Shown in pieces: positions 1 to 5,440 of a stretch of DNA of 5,440 bases (position 1 is the first letter of the stretch; every line of letters begins with the position of its first letter). The translations under genes and the position numbers were made by a program. The stretch covers positions 1 through 5,440 of the forward strand of contig JAHJRU010000197.1 of assembly GCA_018830745.1 (NCBI GenBank). Direction: 5' to 3'. Origin of the DNA: Chloroflexota bacterium (GTDB taxonomy: Bacteria > Chloroflexota > Dehalococcoidia > Dehalococcoidales > JAHJRU01). The notes below the pieces were generated by a model. The model was not told where the DNA came from and searched no databases. It saw nothing but the letters and a program-made list of their open reading frames with translations.

Positions 1-296
1 AGAGCTACTGCGCCGAGAACATCGCTTTGTAAAGCGATACGGTTCCGGTCGCGAGTGACCATCTGCATCACTGGTTCGGTGCCCGCCTGGAGCAGGAGCA
101 CGCAGCCAGCCAGGCTGGACATGCGCACGATAGCCGTCTGGTTATCGGTTACATTAACGGCATCACAGCAGGTATGCAGCACCTCAGCCTTTCTTTGCAG
201 CACCCTGGCGCCGGCTCCCTTGGGTGGCCCTGCCTCAGCAGTAACAGCAAACATCCCGCTTTCTAAAACGTTTTCCAGGTTGGTTCCTGCTTTCAT
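1..296 (-). CDS. metF: 5,10-methylenetetrahydrofolate reductase MetF, N-terminal part (C-terminus beyond the left edge)
   Basis: Flavin-dependent reduction of methylene-tetrahydrofolate to methyl-tetrahydrofolate, the last step of the methyl branch of the Wood-Ljungdahl pathway, in the cytoplasm. The reverse complement reads open from ATG at 296 to the window edge, giving 98 residues of a protein that is usually about 290-310 long. Visible family marks are AEAGPPKG near residues 20-27, whose Glu21 aligns with the catalytic Glu of MetF; NVTDNQTAIVRMS near 48-60; and RDRNRIALQSDVLGA near 82-96, the conserved Asp/Arg-rich stretch of anaerobe-type MetF. The start is supported by GGGAGG (plus-strand 305-310) eight bases upstream, and it begins 15 bp after the histidine kinase stop. 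With metV three positions earlier in the operon, this is the split MetF/MetV form. The family call is secure; the flavin site and C-terminal half cannot be seen. Confidence 0.93.
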   Translation of the reverse strand, partial: MKAGTNLENVLESGMFAVTAEAGPPKGAGARVLQRKAEVLHTCCDAVNVTDNQTAIVRMSSLAGCVLLLQAGTEPVMQMVTRDRNRIALQSDVLGAVA

Positions 297-311
297 ATAT
301 TTGGCCTCCCG

Positions 312-1730
312 TCACTTTTTCTTGGGCAGGGTAAAGCTGAACATGCTGCCGGTTCCGGTTTCTGAACAAGGGCACTCAACCCATATCTTGCCGCCGTGCG
401 ATTCCACAATTCTTCGGGTTATAGATAGTCCCAGACCGGTGCCTTTGGCATCCACGTTGCTGGCGCGGAAAAAGTCGTCAAAGACTTTGGGCATATCTTC
501 GGGTGGGATGCCCTGGCCGGTATCAATAACGTCAACCTGTATATTACTTTTCTTTTCCGTTGTCCTGACGGTTATCCCCCCCTCTGAAGTATAGTGAATG
601 GCGTTATTTACCAGATTAGTAACTACCTGCTGGAGCCTGGGAGCCGAGCCATAAACCCTGGGCAAATGTTCGGAGAACTCCGTTTTTAGTTTCAAGCCCT
701 TTTCTTTGGCTAAGCCGCGCAGTTCACTGACGGAATGCCGTATTACCTGTCTGATAGAAACCTCTTTCATCTCATGAACCAGCTGTCCGCTTTCAATGCG
801 CGGGATGTCCAGGAGGTCGCTAATCAGGTTCATCAACTCGGTAATTCTGATGCTGCTTCGTTCTATCATGGATTTCTGTTTATCGGTGAGCTCCCCGGAA
901 AAACCCCCGAGCATAACTCCAAAATAGCTTTGAATGGCGGCCAGCGGGGCTTTCATATCGTGCGCCGCTATACCTATGAAGCGGAGAAAACGATTCCTTT
1001 CCTCCTCAAGCTCGCTCTTCTCGGTAGAGATGCGCTGCAGTTCGCCGGTGGTCTCGTCGAGGAGTTGCTCTCTCAGATTGACCACTTCTTTCTGTCGTTT
1101 TCTAAGCTCGGCAGTAATGGCGGTAGCCATGTAGGCCGTAGCATAAAGGATACTGGCGAGGGCAATCAGAACCGCCACTATATAACTCTCCCCAAGATAG
1201 AGGGCGGGGTCGGCAAATCCTTTGAGGTTGACATGGGGAACAATTCCTGTGTATTCCAGGATTACCAGCAGAGTGACCATTAGAATTGCCTGAGTAGCTA
1301 TCAAGAATACTTCTCGGCGGCGCAGCAAGGTGCTACCCCCAACGATGTGAAGAGCCGCCAGGAAAATAAAGGGGTTTTCAATTCCCCCGGTAAAATGAAG
1401 GATGACGGTAAAGGCTAACAGGTCGAGCACAATATGGGTGATGCCCAGAGCCGTTATCCGCTGCATTATCAGGCCGCTACCGAGAGCCTCCAGACCCCGT
1501 ACCTGATACATCAGCACCAGATTGTAAAGGAGCATCAAGGCGCAGATGATATATACCGGCAGGGTGGGGAAGCCGATATTGAATGAACGGGCAACGGTTG
1601 CCGCGACGATGATGCCGACAATGAAAAACCATCTCATGGTAAGGAATACCTTGAGACGCATCAAAAGGGCAGCCTCTGCCGGACTGCGCTCACGTTTTTC
1701 AACGGGTAGTTTTTCGCCTGAATTACTCAT
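312..1730 (-). CDS. Membrane sensor histidine kinase with RegB/PrrB-like quinone-sensing domain
   Basis: Transmembrane sensor kinase expected to autophosphorylate on His and pass phosphate to an unseen response regulator. The N-terminal half has about six membrane segments (roughly 31-48, 58-76, 95-113, 119-136, 141-160, 181-206). GGIENPF at 115-121 lies between segments 3 and 4 and matches the GGxxNPF quinone-binding motif described for RegB. A charged, probably coiled-coil linker follows (about 207-250), then the HisKA box with phospho-acceptor His257 in AAHDMKAPL, the N box around Asn372-Asn376, the G1 box DTGQGIP (403-409), FDDFFRAS (417-424) and the G2 box GTGLGLSI (430-437). The kinase core therefore looks intact. 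The linker has no cysteine, so the redox-active Cys of RegB is missing; the only cysteines are Cys63, Cys453 and Cys455. ATG at 1730 has a weak ribosome site, and Met24 is an alternative start. It lies 58 bp after metV and 15 bp before metF. Confidence 0.93.
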   Translation of the reverse strand: MSNSGEKLPVEKRERSPAEAALLMRLKVFLTMRWFFIVGIIVAATVARSFNIGFPTLPVYIICALMLLYNLVLMYQVRGLEALGSGLIMQRITALGITHIVLDLLAFTVILHFTGGIENPFIFLAALHIVGGSTLLRRREVFLIATQAILMVTLLVILEYTGIVPHVNLKGFADPALYLGESYIVAVLIALASILYATAYMATAITAELRKRQKEVVNLREQLLDETTGELQRISTEKSELEEERNRFLRFIGIAAHDMKAPLAAIQSYFGVMLGGFSGELTDKQKSMIERSSIRITELMNLISDLLDIPRIESGQLVHEMKEVSIRQVIRHSVSELRGLAKEKGLKLKTEFSEHLPRVYGSAPRLQQVVTNLVNNAIHYTSEGGITVRTTEKKSNIQVDVIDTGQGIPPEDMPKVFDDFFRASNVDAKGTGLGLSITRRIVESHGGKIWVECPCSETGTGSMFSFTLPKKK

Positions 1731-1788
1731 AACTGGTAATACACTATCTAATCCAACTTCGAATAAATTGCTCGGCTGCCTGGTATTT

Positions 1789-2442
1789 TTAGTCTTCTAC
1801 TTTAAGCCGGCGAGGTCCTCCTGATTGGCTGGTGCCCCAATCGCGAGGCGGTTCAATTTCTTCCATCTCATTTAGCCGACCCTGCTCGGCTAGGCGGTCA
1901 ACTATTTGTTGCCAGGCACATGGGATGTCCGGCGATACCTCACACTTACCATCAACAGAGCCCCCGCATGGTCCGTTGAACAGTCCTTTGGCGCATCTAA
2001 CCAGAGGGCATATGCCGGCGGTCCGTCCCAGAACACAACTGCCACATTGCATACACGCTTCGATAAACTGCCCGGGGCTCTCTTCCTGACCAATAAATAG
2101 CGTATTTACGGCGGGGTAAACCGGCTTATCGGTGTGCAAATTAACCATGTGAACTCCAAAGGCACAGGACATCACCAGAACGCAGTTAGCCGTTTTAAGT
2201 TCCTCAGCCTGCTCCGCCATAGCATCTTTGGTCAATTCGTCGCAGGTGGTGGGGACGACCATCCAGCCGGTCACTTTTTTGCCGGCGGCTTCAAGCGTGT
2301 CCTTCATGGCCAGAACTTCGGTTTTCCCGCCGGTATGCAGCATGGTGGTGCAGGTGCCGCAGCCGATAATATATACTGCTTCACACTTATCAAGGTACTT
2401 CATAGTCTCTTCTATCGGTTTTTGTTCTGTAATCGATATCAT
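1789..2442 (-). CDS. metV: MetV, Cys-rich partner subunit of methylenetetrahydrofolate reductase
   Basis: Small iron-sulfur/zinc protein that pairs with MetF in acetogens and related anaerobes and is thought to relay electrons to the MetF flavin. The 217 residues are normal for the family. The N-terminal half has CGTC at 28-31 and further cysteines at 67, 87 and 93. The C-terminal half carries the family signature: C-x2-C-x2-C at 130-136, then ICPLVRCAKGLFNGPCGG (144-161) with cysteines at 145, 150 and 159, then KCE (Cys167) and Cys175. The tail PPRDW...SGGPRR (198-212) is also typical of MetV. Its ATG overlaps the nuoF stop by 4 bp (ATGA), implying translational coupling to the diaphorase. 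It is not a stand-alone MetF: no TIM-barrel folate domain is present, and that part is encoded by the separate metF. Which cysteines bind Fe-S and which bind zinc cannot be read from sequence alone. Confidence 0.92.
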   Translation of the reverse strand: MISITEQKPIEETMKYLDKCEAVYIIGCGTCTTMLHTGGKTEVLAMKDTLEAAGKKVTGWMVVPTTCDELTKDAMAEQAEELKTANCVLVMSCAFGVHMVNLHTDKPVYPAVNTLFIGQEESPGQFIEACMQCGSCVLGRTAGICPLVRCAKGLFNGPCGGSVDGKCEVSPDIPCAWQQIVDRLAEQGRLNEMEEIEPPRDWGTSQSGGPRRLKVED

Positions 2443-3656
2443 TTCGCTGCCCCACCTTGCTTTTGTTTGATGCGGTCTTCGTACTCGCTTCTGAAATGCT
2501 GAAGACTATCCACCACCGGGATAGGCGCCGCCTGACCCAGACCGCACAAGGAAGACGGCATCATAGCGTTAGCCAGGTCTTCCAGATGCCGGATGTCTCG
2601 CTCTGTCCCCTCACCCCGGTTAAATTTCTCCATGATTCCAAACAGTGCTTCAGTGCCTTCCCGACAGGGAGCGCATTTGCCACAGGATTCCTCGGCGAGA
2701 AATTCCATGGTATGATAAACGGCGTCAACAATATTCCGGCTTTCATCGAGTACGGTGATGGCTCCGGCACCGAGGATAGTCTCGAAGGATAGTGGTGTAT
2801 CCATCATGGTGTGGGGTATGATTTTCCCCGTAGCACCGCCTATCTGTAGCATCTTAACCTTTTTCGCCTGAGCCAGGTCCACCACCAGTTCCTTGAGCTG
2901 GCTCCCCATTTCCAGTTCATATACGCCCGGTCTATCAACATCTCCCGCCACGGAGAAGACCTTGGTGCCCTTGCTGCGGTCGGTGCCTATCTGGTTGAAC
3001 CAATCGGCGCCGTTCAGCACAATTTGAGGTATATTCATCATGGTTTCCACGTTGTTGATGACGGTTGGTTTTTCCCAGAGGCCTTGCGTCGGCGGGAAGG
3101 GTGGGCGGTAGCGCACTTCCCCCCGCTTGCCCTCGATGGAATCCATAAGGGCGGATTCCTCCCCGCAAACATATGCCCCGGCACCTTCGCGAATCTGGAT
3201 GTCCACGTGTTCCAGAAATCCCCCTTCTTTGGTTTGCGCGATAGCCTTGGTGAGAAGTTCGAGGAGGTAGTGGTATTCAGCGCGCAGGTAGATATAGGCC
3301 TGCCTGGCGCCAAGGGCATAAGCCGCGATGGCTATTCCCTCAATAAGGGAGAAAGGGTCGTTCTCCAGGATATAGCGGTCTTTAAAGGTGCCGACTTCCC
3401 CTTCATCGGCGTTGCAGATGACGAACTTTTCATCGCCCGGGGCTTTACGGGCCAGCTCCCATTTCAAGCCGCAGGGGAAACCAGCCCCCCCTCGTCCCCT
3501 GAGCCCCGATGCCTTTATGGTTTCTATTACGCTGTCAGGCGTCATCTCATTAAGGGCTTTGGTCAGAGCTTTAAAGCCGTCATTATTTAAAAACGTTTCC
3601 ATTCGTCGGGGGTCGATAACCCCGCAGTTCTTTAAAATAACTCTTCTCTCGGGCAT
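2439..3656 (-). CDS. nuoF: NuoF-like NADH-binding, FMN and 4Fe-4S diaphorase subunit
   Basis: Entry point for NADH electrons: binds NADH and FMN and passes single electrons to a 4Fe-4S cluster. In 405 residues it shows LRGRGGAGFPCGLKW (52-66), the glycine-rich FMN/NADH site; CNADEGEVGTFKDR (81-94); GAGAYVCGEESAL (158-170); PTVINNVET (197-205); and the cluster ligands Cys325, Cys328, Cys331 and Cys371 (SCGKCAPC ... LCGLG). Length matches the complex I NuoF core. It lacks the N-terminal thioredoxin-like 2Fe-2S domain and the C-terminal two-cluster ferredoxin domain found in HndC/HydB-type subunits of about 600 residues. ATG at 3656 follows GAAGGA (plus-strand 3663-3668) by six bases, and the gap after nuoE is 22 bp. 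It overlaps metV by 4 bp. A complex I role is unlikely here because no membrane or quinone-module genes accompany it; a diaphorase for MetFV is the contextual inference. Confidence 0.95.
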   Translation of the reverse strand: MPERRVILKNCGVIDPRRMETFLNNDGFKALTKALNEMTPDSVIETIKASGLRGRGGAGFPCGLKWELARKAPGDEKFVICNADEGEVGTFKDRYILENDPFSLIEGIAIAAYALGARQAYIYLRAEYHYLLELLTKAIAQTKEGGFLEHVDIQIREGAGAYVCGEESALMDSIEGKRGEVRYRPPFPPTQGLWEKPTVINNVETMMNIPQIVLNGADWFNQIGTDRSKGTKVFSVAGDVDRPGVYELEMGSQLKELVVDLAQAKKVKMLQIGGATGKIIPHTMMDTPLSFETILGAGAITVLDESRNIVDAVYHTMEFLAEESCGKCAPCREGTEALFGIMEKFNRGEGTERDIRHLEDLANAMMPSSLCGLGQAAPIPVVDSLQHFRSEYEDRIKQKQGGAAK

Positions 3657-3678
3657 CGATAGTCCTTCGCCATTTTGT

Positions 3679-4125
3679 TCAGTCGTACGACTTTAAAATC
3701 TGCGCTATTTTCTCCGGTGTTAAATCGCCATGAACATCGCTGTTGATAAGCATAGCCGGAGCTTTGTCGCAGCCGCCGATGCAGTTGGTCAGTTCAAAAG
3801 AGAATTTCATATCAGGAGTGGTCTCTCCCGGTTTTATGCCGAGTTCCGCAGCGATACTCTCAATAATCATCCGGGAGTTTTTCAGATAGCAGGGAAGGCT
3901 TTTGCAGACCCGGATTACATTTCTACCTAGCGGCTTGACGGAGAGGAAGGAATAGAAGGTGGCTACGCCATAAACCTCACTCTGGGAGACATCCAGGGAT
4001 TCCGCCACTTCCGCGATGCGGGCTTCGGACACACAGCCAGCTTCATACTGTGCTTCCTCCAGCATCACCAGCACGTTCTGTTGGTCTCTGTTATGGAAGG
4101 GAATTTCCTCCGGGGATTTATCCAT
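3679..4125 (-). CDS. nuoE: NuoE-like thioredoxin-fold 2Fe-2S subunit
   Basis: The 24-kDa-type subunit that partners NuoF and holds one 2Fe-2S cluster (N1a type). From ATG at 4125 the product is 148 residues. The N-terminal helical region includes VYGVATFYSFLSVKPLGRN, a strong family signature, at about 51-69. The thioredoxin-like domain carries the four ligands as VCKSLPC (Cys74, Cys79) and NCIGGC (Cys115, Cys119), the expected C-x4-C and C-x3-C spacing. An upstream in-frame GTG at 4137 would add four residues (V-G-R-D), but GGGGAGGG lies inside that extension and ends two bases before the ATG, so ATG 4125 is the better start. It follows the HoxU-like gene by 18 bp and precedes nuoF by 22 bp, consistent with a stoichiometric NuoEF pair. 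No odd residues were seen. Confidence 0.94.
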   Translation of the reverse strand: MDKSPEEIPFHNRDQQNVLVMLEEAQYEAGCVSEARIAEVAESLDVSQSEVYGVATFYSFLSVKPLGRNVIRVCKSLPCYLKNSRMIIESIAAELGIKPGETTPDMKFSFELTNCIGGCDKAPAMLINSDVHGDLTPEKIAQILKSYD

Positions 4126-4127
4126 AT

Positions 4128-4135
4128 CCCTCCCC
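4128..4135 (-). promoter_or_regulatory. Ribosome binding site that fixes the nuoE start at 4125
   Basis: On the minus strand GGGGAGGG precedes ATG 4125 closely. The competing GTG at 4137 lies on the 5' side of this Shine-Dalgarno sequence and has no comparable purine run of its own upstream (the preceding bases are AAATAAAACTAA). This favours the shorter 148-residue NuoE. Confidence 0.75.
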
Positions 4136-4143
4136 ACTTAGTT

Positions 4144-4821
4144 TTATTTGGTTATGACCAGTGACTTGCCCGGCTTCTCTTTACCCAGTTTGGTGGGCCT
4201 GGTAAGGGCTCCGGTGGGGCAGTAGGTAATGCAGATGCCGCAGTCACGGCACACCTCTTTGTCCAGGGGTACATCACAGTCTACAATAACCTTGGAATCG
4301 AAACCCCGGTAGCCGGTGGCATAAACACTCTGCTTGGCTATCTCCTGGCAGGCTCGGATACATCGCCAGCAAAGGACGCATTTGGTCAGGTCCCGCTGCA
4401 CATAAGGGCTGACATCCTCTATGGGATGGAAGCGCTTTCTTAACTGGAATCGGGGCAGTCCCACTTCCAGGTCAGCGGCGATGCTTCTCAGGTTGCAAAC
4501 GTTGGCTTTATTACAGAGCATGCATGAACCGCAGTGACTGCCGAATAAAAGCTCCAGGATTACTTTGCGGGCTTCCAGTACCCTGGGAGAATGAGTCTGT
4601 ATAACCATCTCCGGAGCGATGGGCGTGTGGCATGAACCAACCAGCAGTCTTGAGCCTTCTACCTCAACAACGCAGATACGGCAGGCGCCAATGGGGCGCA
4701 AATCCGGACTGTAACAGAGGGTAGGAATATCAATACCATTTTCCTGAGCGACCTCAAGGATGGTCATCCCTTCACGGCCGCTCACCTGAGTACCGTTTAT
4801 CGTTAGTTTTACTTTACTCAT
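4144..4821 (-). CDS. HoxU / NuoG N-terminal-like multi-cluster iron-sulfur electron-transfer protein
   Basis: Soluble electron wire of the kind that links a NuoEF diaphorase to a catalytic partner. In 225 residues, domains in order are: a ferredoxin-like 2Fe-2S domain with Cys36, Cys47, Cys50 and Cys64; the NuoG-type His-Cys3 4Fe-4S site His96-x3-Cys100-x2-Cys103-x5-Cys109; and a two-cluster ferredoxin domain with Cys148/151/154/158 (CVLCWRCIRAC, with Trp where Gly is common) and Cys191/194/197/201 (CRDCGICITYCPTGAL). It ends shortly after, so there is neither the molybdopterin-like domain of full NuoG nor the H-cluster domain of HndD/HydA-type hydrogenases. Length is close to HoxU of NAD-reducing hydrogenases. 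An in-frame TAA 12 bp upstream leaves ATG 4821 as the only likely start. It is the first gene of the run, directly after the promoter at 4835-4863. Its electron acceptor is not shown by sequence; MetV is inferred from context. Confidence 0.9.
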   Translation of the reverse strand: MSKVKLTINGTQVSGREGMTILEVAQENGIDIPTLCYSPDLRPIGACRICVVEVEGSRLLVGSCHTPIAPEMVIQTHSPRVLEARKVILELLFGSHCGSCMLCNKANVCNLRSIAADLEVGLPRFQLRKRFHPIEDVSPYVQRDLTKCVLCWRCIRACQEIAKQSVYATGYRGFDSKVIVDCDVPLDKEVCRDCGICITYCPTGALTRPTKLGKEKPGKSLVITK

Positions 4822-4834
4822 TGTTTGTCGTTAA

Positions 4835-4863
4835 ATAATACTCCTTGCAATAACCGCCGTCAA
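4835..4863 (-). promoter_or_regulatory. Sigma-70-type promoter for the HoxU-like-nuoEF-metV-kinase-metF run
   Basis: The minus strand reads TTGACG (plus positions 4858-4863), a 17-base spacer, then TATTAT (4835-4840): five of six matches to each consensus hexamer with ideal spacing. Transcription would start around 4826-4830, only about 5-9 bases before the ATG at 4821, giving an almost leaderless mRNA. The only Shine-Dalgarno-like run, AAGGAG (4841-4846), lies inside the promoter spacer, 19 bases from the ATG, and would not be in that transcript. It is based on pattern alone. Confidence 0.6.
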
Positions 4864-4871
4864 CCCTGTTA
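4851..4871 (-). promoter_or_regulatory. Possible operator: TAAC-N13-GTTA dyad over the -35 box
   Basis: A 21-base interrupted palindrome with TAAC and GTTA ends is centred at 4861, on the -35 hexamer. Two more symmetric position pairs lie inside it. A repressor or activator site is possible, but four-base arms are weak and can arise by chance. Confidence 0.2.
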
Positions 4872-4936
4872 ATCAAATCACCCCGCTTTTTCTCGACTGT
4901 AACAATGCTCTAATTACATTACCTCGCCTTTCCCTG

Positions 4937-5440
4937 TTAGCTGGCAGGGTGGTATACTGCCTGGAACATGTTCCAGTGCCGCACCGCCTCCAGTCGCTTC
5001 TTGGGAACGTGGTGCACGTCATTCTCGTCCCGCCAGTATTTCACTGACCCATCAAACGGTTCCTCAATCGGGGCTTCATCGGGATATCCCAGAGCCAGCA
5101 CCAGGGGGATTTCGTAATCGGCGGGCACATTCAGTATCGGCCTCAGCTTCACCTGATTTACACCGCCGAAAGCACATGAGCCGACACCTTCGGCCAGGGC
5201 CACTATCATGATGTTCTGCGCCGCCATACCGATACCATAATGCACTGTATCCGGTATCCCGATGTCTTTTTTCCTGAGCACGGTAATGTAAGCCGCAGGC
5301 CTCTGGACTGGGGGAGGTTCGCCCCTGGGCTTAATGTAAGCCGCCCATTTGATGGTGGAAAATACTCCGGGTAATAGCTTCTCATCATCAATGATAATGT
5401 ACTCCAGTGGTTGGAGGTTACCCGCCGACGGTGCCAGGCG
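4937..5440 (-). CDS. Nitroreductase-family FMN flavoprotein, N-terminus beyond the right edge
   Basis: Cytoplasmic FMN-dependent NAD(P)H oxidoreductase of the nitroreductase fold; the substrate cannot be told. The frame is open from the window edge at 5440, giving 167 residues before the stop at 4937. A GTG at 5281 is an internal valine, not the start: the upstream part is clearly coding and begins RLAPSAGNLQP (1-11), the classic FMN-phosphate-binding RxSPSAxNxQP motif. Further family marks are HYGIGMAAQNIMIVALAEGVGSC, split as HYGIGMAAQN (68-77) and ALAEGVGSC (81-89), and the C-terminal-lobe strand IPLVLALGYP (111-120). Full members are about 170-220 residues, so perhaps 10-30 N-terminal residues are missing. 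It lies 115 bp upstream of the HoxU-like gene on the same strand and is probably its own unit, because a promoter sits in the gap. Confidence 0.88.
   Translation of the reverse strand, partial: RLAPSAGNLQPLEYIIIDDEKLLPGVFSTIKWAAYIKPRGEPPPVQRPAAYITVLRKKDIGIPDTVHYGIGMAAQNIMIVALAEGVGSCAFGGVNQVKLRPILNVPADYEIPLVLALGYPDEAPIEEPFDGSVKYWRDENDVHHVPKKRLEAVRHWNMFQAVYHPAS

Noticed and set aside
55..594. Plus-strand open frame of 179 residues
   Set aside because: It lies antisense to metF and the histidine kinase, both of which have clear family motifs; its translation has no recognisable domain.
735..1283. Plus-strand open frame of 182 residues opposite the kinase
   Set aside because: Antisense shadow of the kinase transmitter and linker region; no motif and no plausible ribosome site.
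1731..1788. Separate promoter or terminator in the metV-kinase gap
   Set aside because: No convincing hexamer pair with proper spacing and no hairpin followed by a T-run on the minus strand; the gap is short enough for a continuous transcript.
2134..2502. Plus-strand open frame of 122 residues opposite metV and the nuoF end
   Set aside because: Antisense to the Cys-rich MetV reading frame; no independent support.
3024..3590. Plus-strand open frame of 188 residues opposite nuoF
   Set aside because: Antisense to the conserved NADH/FMN-binding part of NuoF; such long shadows are common opposite coding DNA of this composition.
4126..4137. GTG start for nuoE at 4137
   Set aside because: The Shine-Dalgarno GGGGAGGG lies between this GTG and the ATG at 4125, favouring the ATG.
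2439..4821. Part of a respiratory complex I (nuo) operon
   Set aside because: The HoxU-like protein lacks the large C-terminal domain of NuoG, and nuoF is followed directly by metV, not nuoG/H/I membrane or connecting genes.
4822..4936. Intrinsic terminator after the nitroreductase gene
   Set aside because: No stable GC-rich stem with a following U-tract was found in the 115-bp gap, so read-through into the next operon cannot be excluded.
4937..5281. Nitroreductase starting at the GTG at 5281
   Set aside because: The frame stays open to 5440 and the upstream residues include the FMN-binding RLAPSAGNLQP motif, so the GTG is an internal valine.

Overview
All recognisable genes in this window lie on the minus strand, so transcription runs from high to low coordinates. 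In that order they are: a truncated nitroreductase-family flavoprotein (from 5440 down to 4937); a 115-bp intergenic gap with a good sigma-70-type promoter; a HoxU/NuoG-N-terminal-like iron-sulfur protein (4821-4144); NuoE (4125-3679); NuoF (3656-2439); MetV (2442-1789); a membrane-bound sensor histidine kinase (1730-312); and the N-terminal third of MetF, cut by the left edge (296-1). The last six genes are tightly packed: gaps of 18, 22, 58 and 15 bp, plus one 4-bp stop/start overlap between nuoF and metV. They look like a single operon.

The window suggests a strictly anaerobic bacterium with a Wood-Ljungdahl-type (reductive acetyl-CoA) or related folate C1 pathway. The split methylenetetrahydrofolate reductase (MetF plus the Cys-rich MetV) is typical of acetogens, anaerobic Chloroflexota and some other sediment anaerobes. 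Base composition looks close to 50% GC. A Dehalococcoidia-like Chloroflexota is my guess, at low confidence; nothing in the window fixes the taxonomy.

The three iron-sulfur/flavin proteins reproduce the NADH-oxidising arm of complex I and of soluble hydrogenases: NuoF (NADH, FMN, one 4Fe-4S), NuoE (one 2Fe-2S) and a HoxU-like wire (one 2Fe-2S plus three probable 4Fe-4S clusters). No hydrogenase, quinone-reducing or formate dehydrogenase catalytic subunit is present. The module is instead translationally coupled to metV, with metF at the end of the operon. The simplest reading is a dedicated NAD(P)H-linked electron-input module for methylene-tetrahydrofolate reduction, comparable in role to RnfC2 in Acetobacterium or HdrABC-MvhD in Moorella but built from different parts.

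Between metV and metF sits a histidine kinase whose membrane domain carries GGIENPF, a match to the GGxxNPF quinone-sensing motif of RegB/PrrB. No response regulator is in the window. This suggests, as inference, a link between membrane quinone redox state and control of the folate C1 branch. I see no RNA genes, mobile elements, CRISPR arrays or large repeats, and no gene-free stretch over 300 bp.
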